Below, piece by piece: positions 37,062 through 45,433 of a stretch of DNA of 64,000 bases. The notes beneath the pieces are model-generated. The model saw only the letters and a program-made list of their open reading frames with translations, ran no database searches and was not told the origin of the DNA. The stretch's first letter is position 1. Each line of letters begins with the position of its first letter. Origin of the DNA: Clostridium thailandense (GTDB lineage Bacteria > Bacillota > Clostridia > Clostridiales > Clostridiaceae); contig NZ_JAEEGC010000072.1 in assembly GCF_019207025.1 (NCBI RefSeq), positions 22,176 through 86,175 on the forward strand. Direction: 5' to 3'. A program made the position numbers and the translations under genes.

Positions 37062-38732
37062 CTATATTTCCATGATTATCGGTAAAATAATAGGTCTCCT
37101 TTTTGTCTTATTGTATAAAAACTCTCCTAAAGAATACTTTATGTTAGATTTTATTACTAACCATTCTTTAATTTTTTTCTCCATACATTTGTCTATTTCT
37201 ATTTTTACTATTTCTGTTGCCTCATTCAGTAGATCACCAGATTCTTTTACATAAACAAATCCCCTTGTGATAATATCAGGCCCTGAAAGTACACTAAAAG
37301 ATGCTTTGTCTATTGTTACTACTACAGTCAATATACCATCTTGTGATAAGTGTTTTCTATCTCTAAGTACTATGTTTCCAACATCACCAATTCCAAAACC
37401 ATCTATCATAATTGATCCTGAACTAACTCTTCCCGACTTATTGGCGCTATTTTTGCTTAGTTCTAACACTTGACCAGTCTCAAGAATAAATATATTTTGT
37501 GAGTCCATCCCAAGATTTTCAGCTAATAAAGCATGTTGTCTCAAATGTCTATATTCACCATGAACAGGCATGAAAAACTTAGGCTTGATTAACGTATGCA
37601 TGAGCTTTAACTCTTCTTGACAAGCATGCCCTGAAACATGGACTTCCTCTAAAGAATTATAAATTACCTCTGCTCCCTTTTTAAAAAGCTCATCTATAAG
37701 TCTGGATATAAGTTTTTCATTCCCAGGAATTGGAGATGCAGAAATAATCACCAAATCCCCTCTTTCGATAGTAATTTTTTTATGATTTGAATATGCAATT
37801 CTTGAAAGTGCTGCCATTGGCTCTCCTTGACTGCCCGTAGTTATAATAGTTATTTTATTGGAAGGATACCTATTAATATCATCTATACTTATAAGCTGGT
37901 CCTCAGGCAATTGTAAATATCCAAGTTCTATGGCAATGTTTGAGATTTTCTCCATGCTTCTTCCACTAAATGCAACTTTTCTTCCATGAAACAATGATGA
38001 ATTAATAATTTGCTGAATTCTATTAATGTTTGAAGCAAATGTGGCCACAATTACTCTACCCTTTGCTACTGAAAAAAGCCTTGTTAAATTTTCACCTATT
38101 ACTCTTTCTGAAACTGTATAACCTGAACGCTCAACATTTGTACTATCTGCCATTAATAATAATACTTTTTGAGTTCCCAACTTTGCAAAACGTTGAAGAT
38201 TTATCATTTCTCCGTCTATAGGAGTATAATCCACCTTAAAATCTCCAGTGTGAATTATAACACCTTCTGGAGTACGTATGGCTAATGCACAAGCATCTGC
38301 AATACTATGACAAGTTCTTATGAATTCAATACTAAATTTTTCAGTTTTAATCTCTTCATCTGGTTTTACTTCAGAAAGTGTACAATTAGAAAGTATGTTA
38401 TGTTCCTCTAATTTACTTTTTACTAATTCCAAAGTCAATTTTGTACCATACACTGGTACGTTTAACTGTTTTAAAATATATGGAAGAGCACCTATATGGT
38501 CTTCGTGTCCATGAGTCAATACAAAACATTTTACCTTTTCCCTATTGTTCAACAAATATGTTATATCAGGTATAACCAAGTCAATTCCATACATTTCTTC
38601 ATCTGGAAATCCTAATCCACAATCAATAGCAATTATTTCATCATCATATTCTATAGCCGTAATGTTTTTCCCAATCTCTCCTAGTCCACCTAATGGAATT
38701 ATCTTTAATTTGTTTTTACTTTTTGTTACCAT
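37062..38732 (-). CDS. Ribonuclease J
   Basis: 556 aa, AGGAGG before ATG 38732. Metallo-beta-lactamase motifs: HGHEDHIGALPYIL (zinc site), HSIADACALAI, HTGDFKVDYTP. The beta-CASP domain carries DSTNVERSGYT, TFASNINRIQQII and VSGHACQEELKLM with MPVHGEYRHLRQH, and a C-terminal domain follows (about 455-556). It is a dual 5'-exo/endoribonuclease of mRNA decay and rRNA maturation in Gram-positives. Two paralogues (J1, J2) are common; which one this is cannot be told here. Confidence 0.95.
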   Translation of the reverse strand: MVTKSKNKLKIIPLGGLGEIGKNITAIEYDDEIIAIDCGLGFPDEEMYGIDLVIPDITYLLNNREKVKCFVLTHGHEDHIGALPYILKQLNVPVYGTKLTLELVKSKLEEHNILSNCTLSEVKPDEEIKTEKFSIEFIRTCHSIADACALAIRTPEGVIIHTGDFKVDYTPIDGEMINLQRFAKLGTQKVLLLMADSTNVERSGYTVSERVIGENLTRLFSVAKGRVIVATFASNINRIQQIINSSLFHGRKVAFSGRSMEKISNIAIELGYLQLPEDQLISIDDINRYPSNKITIITTGSQGEPMAALSRIAYSNHKKITIERGDLVIISASPIPGNEKLISRLIDELFKKGAEVIYNSLEEVHVSGHACQEELKLMHTLIKPKFFMPVHGEYRHLRQHALLAENLGMDSQNIFILETGQVLELSKNSANKSGRVSSGSIMIDGFGIGDVGNIVLRDRKHLSQDGILTVVVTIDKASFSVLSGPDIITRGFVYVKESGDLLNEATEIVKIEIDKCMEKKIKEWLVIKSNIKYSLGEFLYNKTKRRPIILPIIMEI

Positions 38733-39147
38733 CTAACCTCCTACTGGTAAAGAACTTCTCTCATTCTAGATTTCTTTACCATTAAACTTTCCTTATTATT
38801 TATAAAATTTATTTTATTATGTACATATATAGTTACTATTTCATTTAAATTTTACACAATTGTTTTACTTTTATTCACATTACCTACAAATATAAATATT
38901 TTTTACAATAATAAGACAAAGGCTCATTCCTATTAGTCCTGACGCATATTACAACTGATGATATATTAATTGTGTTTATTCTAAATATTCCATTTAATAC
39001 ATTGTAACACTTTTTCACCTCAATTTTTCATTTTAAGCAATTATTTTTTAAGAATTTTCAGAAATAAATATCTATGTTCACTTTATAGTACTTTTACTCA
39101 CATTGTACCTTTTATTTAGGTTGACTTACTATTAACTTATACTAACT
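38733..39147. other. Intergenic region, no gene seen
   Basis: 415 bp of AT-rich DNA upstream of the RNase J gene and downstream of the secreted amidase gene. I find no reading frame with a ribosome site and no strong hairpin; it should contain the RNase J promoter. Confidence 0.5.
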
Positions 39148-40302
39148 CTATCCATTTATGTGTATAAGAAAAAATCTAATTTTATCATCCCCCCATCCCA
39201 AATCCCAAGGTACATGATATCTATCTGTAGTATGAGAGTTTACCAGTGGATAACCATGTGAATCAAAACCTGTTACTATTGCAAAGTGGTCTATGTTTCC
39301 CCTGCCTTTCTCATAAGCAACTAAATCTCCCAATTGCAATTTTTCAATTACCCCATTAGGAAATCTTTCTGAAGGCTTTGTCAAATCTTTAAACTTACCA
39401 ACACTAATTACACTTCCTCTTCCGCTTCCCACTATATAATTTTTTAAACCATCCGCATTTGCCCAAGCATTACTTCCTGGAGTCCAAGCACCCTTAATAG
39501 GCATACCTCCACCTTCCTTATCTCCCAATACTTGAGATGCATAATTAGTACAATCTCCACCTATACCATTGTAATCTCTATATTTCTTATTATATTTAAA
39601 ATTATTACCACTACCCCAAGCAGCTCCACAGTACTTATCAGCATAAGCTATTGCCTTTTCCCTATCATAAAATCGTTTATGCGAATTTGTTATTTGATAC
39701 GTTTTATTTATATTATTAGTAAAAAAATCTGTTACTTGAAAATTAGAAACATCAGCGACATAATCATTTAAGGCATCTTCAAAGCAGTCTGTATACCAAT
39801 CATTATAAATAACCCATTTTTCATCTTTTTTAATCAGACTTGTAGTGTGTCTTATTCCAACTCCAAAAGAGTTAACTTGAGGATTATCCTCCTTATCATA
39901 AAAATAGTCGAACTTATATGATTCTTCCAAAGCCATTTTCATTATATCCCCTTTAGGATAAACCTTCTTTATTCTCACTTCAGATTGTATTTTATCAAAC
40001 TTTATATTTCTTTGCTTTGACCAATCATTAAGGTATTTTACGCGTTTAATCTCATGTTCTAATGCCCATTTACCATATTTTTTTGAAGTATCAAAAAGTG
40101 CATTTAGCGATGTTATATCGCCAGAAACAAGTGCTTTTGAGCGTTCATTGTATATTCTCTCAACTTCTGACCTTAATTCATTCTGATCAACACGCTGAGA
40201 ACAAGTATGCGCATAGACATTACAGTTTAAACATATAAAATTAAATAGAAAGATAAATATAATTAGCAATAGCTTTTTTATAGAAGTAAAAAATTTGTTC
40301 AA
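39148..40302 (-). CDS. Secreted amidase-domain protein (Amidase_6-like)
   Basis: 384 aa from TTG 40302, with AGGAGG 8 nt upstream; a nearby ATG is out of frame. A signal peptide covers residues 1-31 (..NVYA). The middle region (about 35-200) is unassigned. The C-terminal domain (about 205-384) matches Amidase_6: YDREKAIAYADKYCGAAW, GIGGDCTNYASQVL with the putative catalytic Cys, and RGNIDHFAIVTGFD with the His. It is probably a cell-wall amidohydrolase. The polysaccharide deacetylase gene lies 95 bp upstream on the same strand, suggesting a shared role in the envelope. Confidence 0.82.
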   Translation of the reverse strand: MNKFFTSIKKLLLIIFIFLFNFICLNCNVYAHTCSQRVDQNELRSEVERIYNERSKALVSGDITSLNALFDTSKKYGKWALEHEIKRVKYLNDWSKQRNIKFDKIQSEVRIKKVYPKGDIMKMALEESYKFDYFYDKEDNPQVNSFGVGIRHTTSLIKKDEKWVIYNDWYTDCFEDALNDYVADVSNFQVTDFFTNNINKTYQITNSHKRFYDREKAIAYADKYCGAAWGSGNNFKYNKKYRDYNGIGGDCTNYASQVLGDKEGGGMPIKGAWTPGSNAWANADGLKNYIVGSGRGSVISVGKFKDLTKPSERFPNGVIEKLQLGDLVAYEKGRGNIDHFAIVTGFDSHGYPLVNSHTTDRYHVPWDLGWGDDKIRFFLIHING

Positions 40303-40396
40303 GTTTCATGCCTCCTTTACTAATTTTAGTTTGTTATAAGCATAATAGAAAATACCATAAAAAAATGAACAGTTAATATTATTCTTATTAAAACCT

Positions 40397-41197
40397 CTAA
40401 CAATCTGATTCTACATATGAAGAAATCAAGTCAAAGAAATTAAAAGTCTTTTTACCTATAGGATAATAAAATTCCGGAGTATTTTCTGTAATTGCTTTAA
40501 ACTCATAGCCTTCATCTTTATAGTATTTTATTATGCTAGGCAATGCACTACAGGTATTTTTGTGCATGTAATCACAATGAAGAAGTAATATAATTGATGA
40601 TATCTTTCCACTATTTTTAGTCGCCTGTCTATATAATTTGTTTGGAGAAGCTTTTGGATTTAAACCATCAACTGTTTCAGCATTCCAATCATATATTTTA
40701 AAATTACAACTGTGTATTGCATTAAGATACTCTTCATTAAGTCGTTTTCGGCTGCCTCCTGGAAATCTAATTATGTTAGGTGAAATTCCAGTTACTTCAT
40801 TTACTTTATCACGACATTGTAGCATTTCATTTATAAAACTACTCTTATTAGAATAAACTTTTTTGAATTTATGAGTGTAGGTATGTAATCCTATACTATG
40901 GTCCTCCTTATGAATTCTTTTAACCACATCCTCTAAACCATTAATTTGGTTTCCTATAAGAAAAAAAGTTGCCTTCACGTTATTTTCTTTTAAAACATCT
41001 AATATTTTGCCTGTAATTATATCGCTAGGTCCATCATCAAAGGTTAAATAAATTACCTTTTTGTCACTACTGTCAGCGGTTAATTTGTTACTTGCGCCCT
41101 TGATATTGTTATCTTTCGCTATTAATAAAAACCAGAAGAGAACTATAAAGAGAGTAATTAACATAATTTTTATGTATTTCAAAGCTTTCATCTCCAA
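40397..41197 (-). CDS. Polysaccharide deacetylase (NodB domain), membrane-anchored
   Basis: 266 aa. One hydrophobic segment (about 9-27) is a signal anchor. The NodB domain shows YLTFDDGPSD (catalytic and metal Asp), the metal HxxxH in GLHTYTHKF, RFPGGSRKR and DWNAETVDGLNP, with late LLLHCD. It removes N-acetyl groups from peptidoglycan or another glycan outside the membrane. The start is uncertain: TTG 41197, ATG 41191 or TTG 41182 (which has GGAG 9 nt upstream). It may form an operon with the amidase downstream. Confidence 0.85.
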   Translation of the reverse strand: MEMKALKYIKIMLITLFIVLFWFLLIAKDNNIKGASNKLTADSSDKKVIYLTFDDGPSDIITGKILDVLKENNVKATFFLIGNQINGLEDVVKRIHKEDHSIGLHTYTHKFKKVYSNKSSFINEMLQCRDKVNEVTGISPNIIRFPGGSRKRLNEEYLNAIHSCNFKIYDWNAETVDGLNPKASPNKLYRQATKNSGKISSIILLLHCDYMHKNTCSALPSIIKYYKDEGYEFKAITENTPEFYYPIGKKTFNFFDLISSYVESDC

Positions 41198-41291
41198 TTC
41201 TTAACGCTAAATAAATATATTACCTATAACTTTATACCTACATAAAATATTAATAATAGAAAATTAGTACTACTTTTTTATTATTAATATT

Positions 41292-41315
41292 TTACCACTG
41301 CTTAATAAGTGGTAA
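41292..41315. promoter_or_regulatory. Palindrome TTACCACT-N8-AGTGGTAA in the divergent cooS upstream region
   Basis: A perfect 8-bp-arm inverted repeat about 100 bp upstream of cooS and 95 bp upstream of the deacetylase gene. It could be an operator for either gene or a hairpin; no T run follows. Confidence 0.5.
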
Positions 41316-41374
41316 TTTCTACATTTATTTTAAAATCTAAAAAATACATAATTAGACCTATTTTAGGAAAATTT

Positions 41375-41398
41375 ATTATTGATAATAATATCAATAAT
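41375..41398 (+). promoter_or_regulatory. Crp/Fnr-like palindrome directly before cooS
   Basis: ATTATTGATA-ATAA-TATCAATAAT, perfect 10-bp arms. It reads as TTGAT-N6-ATCAA, an Fnr-like half-site with Crp/CooA-like spacing, ending one base before the cooS ribosome site. It could bind a CO- or redox-sensing Crp/Fnr-family protein or act as an mRNA hairpin. Confidence 0.55.
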
Positions 41399-41415
41399 TA
41401 AGGAGTGAATATTTC

Positions 41416-43335
41416 ATGAGTGAAACTATTTTGGAAAAGTCAGAAGGTAGGGTAAGTTATCATGATTCTGTAGAAGAAATGCTTAAAAGAATCAGAGAAG
41501 ATGGGATGTCTAATACGTTTGATAGGTACGCACTTCAAGAAAAAATCAGGTGTAAATTTTGCCTTGAGGGTTTAAGCTGTCAATTATGTTCAAATGGGCC
41601 ATGTAGAATAAGTGAAAAAACAGGGCAAACCAAAGGTGTTTGCGGGATAGCTGCTGATGCCATGGCAATGAGGAACTTTCTTCTCAAAAACATAATGGGT
41701 GCAGGTACATATAGTCACCACGCTTATGAGGCCTTCAGAACATTAAAAGCTACGGCTGAAGGGAAAACTCCATTTAAAATTACAGACGTAGCTAAGCTTA
41801 AGTGGATGTGTGAAAAAGTAGGTATAAATACAAATCAAGAAATTAACGATATGGCTATAGAATTGGCTGTACTGCTTGAAGACCAGCAAAGGATTGGTGC
41901 AGAAGATACTAACATTATGGTCGAAGCCTTTGCTCCAAGAAAGAGAAAAGAACTTTGGAGAAAATTAGACATATATCCTGGCGGAACAGTACATGAAGAA
42001 CAAAATTGTGTAGCTAGTTGTCTTACAAACGTAGATGGAAGTCATGTTTCCTTAGCAATGAAAGCTCTTAGACTTGGCATAGCAACTATATATAATAGTC
42101 AAATAGGCCTAGAAATGGTTCAAGATATATTGTTTGGAACTCCAAAACCACATGAAGTTAATATGGATTTAGGCATTATGGACCCAGAGTATATAAATAT
42201 AGTATTTAATGGACACCAACCTTGGCCTGGTGTTGCCACCATATTAAAAGCGAGAACACAAGAAATTCAAGAAAGAGCTAAAGCTGCTGGAGCTAAAGGT
42301 CTTAGAATAGTAGGTTCTATAGAAACAGGTCAGGAATTACTTCAAAGATTTGAAATGGATGATGTATTTGTAGGGCATATGGGAAACTGGCTTACCATAG
42401 AACCATTACTAGCAACTGGTACTGTAGACGTGTTTGCAATGGAAGAGAACTGTTCACCTCCTGCTATAGATATGTATGCTGAGAAATATCAAATAACTTT
42501 AGTATCAGTAAGTACTATTATTGATTTGCCAGGACTTGACGAAAAAATTCCTTACGATCCTTCCAAAGTCGATGCTATGGCAGATAGGTTAATTGAACTT
42601 GGTATAGAAAACTTTAAAAAGAGAAAAGAAAGAAAGATTCAACCAATGGTTCCTAATAAAATTCAAAAGGCTATAGCTGGCTTTTCCACTGAAGCCGTTT
42701 TAGGTGCTCTTGGCAATAAACTTGATCCATTAGTAGATGTAATAAGTGCTGGAAAAATTAAGGGAGTTGTAGCACTAGCAAACTGTTCTACCCTAAGAAA
42801 TGGTCCTCAAGACTGGGTAACAATAAATCTTACTAAAGAACTTATAAAAAGAGATATACTAGTAGTCAGTGGCGGATGTGGAAATCATGCCCTTGAAGTT
42901 GCAGGACTCTGTACAGTAGAAGCAGCTAACGAATTAGCTGGTGAAGGGCTAAAAGAAGTATGCAACATGCTAAAGATCCCTCCAGTACTTAGCTTTGGCA
43001 CCTGTACTGATACAGGAAGAATATCTATGCTTGTTACCGCTCTTGCAGATCATTTGGATGTGGATGTATCTCAACTTCCAATTGCTGTTACAGCTCCTGA
43101 GTGGATGGAACAAAAAGCAACTATAGACGGTGTATTTGCATTAGCTTATGGAGCTTATACTCATTTATCCCCTACTCCTTTTATGACGGGAGCGCCTCAG
43201 CTAGTAGAGCTTTTAACTCAAAAAGCAGAGGATGTAACCGGCGGAAAAATTGCCCTCGGGGATGATCCTGTTGAAGTAGCAAATAATATAGAAGCTCATA
43301 TAATTCAGAAGAGAAAAGGTCTAGGATTAAGCTAG
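41416..43335 (+). CDS. cooS: Anaerobic Ni-Fe-S carbon monoxide dehydrogenase, catalytic subunit
   Basis: 639 aa, ATG 41416 with AAGGAG upstream. N-terminal Cys cluster (residues about 45-78: KFCLEGLSCQLCSNGPCRIS, then GVCG) supplies the D- and B-type FeS clusters. Ni-Fe-S C-cluster ligands are visible in LSGGCGNHALEVAGLC-like sequence, SFGTCTDTGRIS and the EENCSPPAIDMYAEK region, and VNGHQPWPGVA-like (FNGHQPWPG) is present. It oxidises CO to CO2 or runs in reverse. No acsB, cooF or hydrogenase gene is adjacent, so this is a stand-alone CODH; only a cupin gene follows. Confidence 0.95.
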   Translation: MSETILEKSEGRVSYHDSVEEMLKRIREDGMSNTFDRYALQEKIRCKFCLEGLSCQLCSNGPCRISEKTGQTKGVCGIAADAMAMRNFLLKNIMGAGTYSHHAYEAFRTLKATAEGKTPFKITDVAKLKWMCEKVGINTNQEINDMAIELAVLLEDQQRIGAEDTNIMVEAFAPRKRKELWRKLDIYPGGTVHEEQNCVASCLTNVDGSHVSLAMKALRLGIATIYNSQIGLEMVQDILFGTPKPHEVNMDLGIMDPEYINIVFNGHQPWPGVATILKARTQEIQERAKAAGAKGLRIVGSIETGQELLQRFEMDDVFVGHMGNWLTIEPLLATGTVDVFAMEENCSPPAIDMYAEKYQITLVSVSTIIDLPGLDEKIPYDPSKVDAMADRLIELGIENFKKRKERKIQPMVPNKIQKAIAGFSTEAVLGALGNKLDPLVDVISAGKIKGVVALANCSTLRNGPQDWVTINLTKELIKRDILVVSGGCGNHALEVAGLCTVEAANELAGEGLKEVCNMLKIPPVLSFGTCTDTGRISMLVTALADHLDVDVSQLPIAVTAPEWMEQKATIDGVFALAYGAYTHLSPTPFMTGAPQLVELLTQKAEDVTGGKIALGDDPVEVANNIEAHIIQKRKGLGLS

Positions 43336-43437
43336 TATTAAAGAAGTTCTATAATATTTATTAATTGGTAACATATGTTACTTATTCCTATGGTCAATAG
43401 TATTATACTATAACCAAGAATTTAAGGAGGTAAGAAT

Positions 43438-43773
43438 ATGAACAACTTAATTAAAAACATAGACTTCTCAAAGGTTCTTAATTTGAAAGAATTAATATCA
43501 TATCAAGATGGTCAGGTTATAAGTAAAACCCTTGCACAGATACCTTCTGCTAATATTACTCTATTTTCACTAGATAAAGGAGAAGGTATCAGCACACACG
43601 TAACTTCTGGTGATGCTATGGTTCAAATATTGGATGGTACAGCCGAAATTACTATTGGCGATAATGTTTTTATCGTTAAAGAAGGTGAAACAGTAATAAT
43701 GCCTTCTAATATTCCGCATGGACTTGAAGCCGTTGAAAGGTTCAAAATGCTTTTAACAGTAATAAAACACTAG
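43438..43773 (+). CDS. Cupin-domain protein
   Basis: 111 aa, AGGAGG before ATG 43438. A single small cupin barrel: GEGISTHVTSGDAMVQILDGTAEITIGD (first metal motif, one His) and GETVIMPSNIPHGLEAVERFKMLLTVIKH (second motif, HG). Such single-domain cupins often bind a metal but have no defined reaction. It lies about 100 bp after cooS; a similar cupin next to CODH could be a metal-storage or sensing partner, but that is inference. A strong terminator follows. Confidence 0.85.
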   Translation: MNNLIKNIDFSKVLNLKELISYQDGQVISKTLAQIPSANITLFSLDKGEGISTHVTSGDAMVQILDGTAEITIGDNVFIVKEGETVIMPSNIPHGLEAVERFKMLLTVIKH

Positions 43774-43782
43774 ATAATTTGT

Positions 43783-43826
43783 TTTAAGGGTCTGCCCTAC
43801 TTAGATAAGTACGGCAGACCCTTAAA
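43783..43826 (+). terminator. Terminator of the cupin gene
   Basis: Perfect 14-bp stem (43783-43796 with 43813-43826). Its right arm GTACGGCAGACCC is close to the GTACGGCAGCCCC of the hairpin at 56387-56430. Confidence 0.85.
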
Positions 43827-43893
43827 CTTAGTTTACTTATATTCAACCTTTAGTTCATTATACTTTTCCATAACCTTACTACCTAGTTCATTA

Positions 43894-44220
43894 TTAAATG
43901 AAGTTTTAGAAAGAGTTGGACTCTTAGACGACAGAAAAACTAAAGTAAAAAGACTTTCTAAGGGTATGAAGCAAAGGCTCATGATAGCAAGAGCAATTCT
44001 TAATAAACCTTCTCTTCTATTTTTAGATGAACCTACTTCTTCTTTAGACCCTGGTACCTCACAGGAAATTCATAAACTGCTTAGAGAACTTAATAGCGAA
44101 GGTACTACTATATTCTTAACTACTCATAACATGGATGAAGCAGACAAACTTTTATCCATCCACTCTAAAGAACTAAATTTAGAAGAAATATTTTTAAAGT
44201 TAACAGGTAGGTCATTATAA
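43894..44220 (+). pseudogene. Truncated ABC-exporter ATPase
   Basis: The open frame keeps LNEVLERVGLLDDRKTKVKR, the signature LSKGMKQRLMIARAI, Walker B LLFLDEPTSSLDP and the switch TTHNMDEADKL. It lacks the whole Walker A half. After DEADKLL it jumps to ELNLEEIFLKLTG, the usual extreme C-terminus, so about 60 residues are missing there too. At least two deletions have occurred, and it cannot bind ATP normally. It overlaps the remnant permease by the TAATG junction, preserving the old operon layout. Confidence 0.85.
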
Positions 44221-44510
44221 TGGATTTTTCATTTAGGAGAGTTAACGCCTTATTTGTTAAGGAACTAAGAGATTTCATTAGAAATCCAAATGTTCTAGTT
44301 ATGTGCATTTTTCCAATTATGTTTGCCCTACTATATGGAAAAATGATGACTAATCAAATACCTAAAAGCATAGCTTTAGCATTATCTTTAATTACTAGCT
44401 TAACAATGATAGGTTGTTTAGTTGCTGCAATGTTAATTGCAGAAGAAAAAGAAATTGCTTCTTTATTACTATTTGTATTCACTTGTCAAAAAGTAAAACT
44501 GGATAAATAA
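44220..44510 (+). pseudogene. Truncated ABC-2-type permease
   Basis: 96 residues: MDFSFRRVNALFVKELRDFI, one or two hydrophobic helices (VLVMCIFPIMFALLYG, LALSLITSLTMIGCLVAAML), an EEKE loop, then an abrupt end. Family members have about 230-260 residues and six helices. It is the partner of the broken ATPase immediately upstream. Confidence 0.75.
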
Positions 44511-44513
44511 AAA

Positions 44514-44566
44514 ATTGTGTAAACGAGATAGCTTATAAGTTTTCAAGTTATCTCCCTTACACAAAT
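44514..44566. terminator. Long hairpin after the ABC remnants
   Basis: ATTGTGTAA/TTACACAAAT outer stem with an inner GAGATA..TATCTC stem. T run weak; it may be the former operon's terminator. Confidence 0.5.
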
Positions 44567-44641
44567 TCACTACTATCTTCCACAGTTCTTTTTTAGCTAC
44601 CGCAAGGTCAAGAATCATTTTCCTAATTTTATTTTCTATAA

Positions 44642-45205
44642 TTATTTTTTGCCTGTAAGTTCTATATGCTCTTCTTCTACATCAGATAATACGGCAAATA
44701 CTTTTCTTATGTTACTGTCAGATATTTCACCACTATATCTTTCATAATACTCTACAGCATGTTTTTCCCTTTTGCAAGCCATCTCTAACAATATATCATC
44801 ACTACTATATTGCGAATAATCCATATTCCTTAAAACTGGATCTTCTTTAAAGTTTCCTATTTTCTTATGTATTCTTGCATGCATGTATTCAACTCTTGAT
44901 AATGCCTCAAATATCTTTTTAATCTCTTCACTTTTAGCAAGTACTGATGCCTTTTTATAAAAATCTCCATTAAAGATTTCTAACTTTACAGCATGATCAA
45001 TAATTTTTAATGCTTCATCATCTAGTGAGCTTCTATCGTAATCATATTCTTTTCCATCTACTTGCAGATACTGTTTTGGAGCACCGCAAAATGGACAATA
45101 TTCTATATTTTCCATTTTATTCGGATTTAAAAATGCCTCTTTATTAAAGTTGTAATTTTTATCATTAATCTCCATACCACAGACTACACATACTAATTTT
45201 TCCAT
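44642..45205 (-). CDS. Reverse rubrerythrin-like protein (rubredoxin-like N-terminus, ferritin-like C-terminus)
   Basis: 187 aa, GGAGGGGAG before ATG 45205. The N-terminal metal site has CVVCG and CPFCGAPK (residues 6-9 and 37-40). The C-terminal four-helix bundle (about 65-187) has diiron ligands in HAVKLEIFNGDFY, EALSRVEYMHARIHKK (ExxH), CKREKHAVEYYERY and LSDVEEEHIEL (ExxH). This domain order is the reverse of classical rubrerythrin and is typical of clostridial H2O2/O2-reducing proteins. A PerR-like box upstream suggests peroxide control. Monocistronic. Confidence 0.85.
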   Translation of the reverse strand: MEKLVCVVCGMEINDKNYNFNKEAFLNPNKMENIEYCPFCGAPKQYLQVDGKEYDYDRSSLDDEALKIIDHAVKLEIFNGDFYKKASVLAKSEEIKKIFEALSRVEYMHARIHKKIGNFKEDPVLRNMDYSQYSSDDILLEMACKREKHAVEYYERYSGEISDSNIRKVFAVLSDVEEEHIELTGKK

Positions 45206-45235
45206 TAGTTCTCCCCTCCCCTAATCTGGCAATTA

Positions 45236-45250
45236 CTATGATAATTATAC
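45236..45250 (-). promoter_or_regulatory. PerR-like box upstream of reverse rubrerythrin
   Basis: Minus strand GTATAATTATCATAG matches the PerR consensus (TTATAAT-N-ATTATAA) at 11 of 14 defined positions, 31 bp before the start codon. Confidence 0.5.
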
Positions 45251-45433
45251 CACAAAACTACAAACTTTTTATCCATAAACCTCATTTTCTATCCATAATT
45301 TACGTGTTGATATGTACTCTATTCCCACATATAATTATGATTACAGTTTGTACAGTTTTCGCAGCTTAAAATTATTTGTTATAACTTTACACAATAAACA
45401 AATCCAATAAGAAAATTGAGGAGGATTTATATA

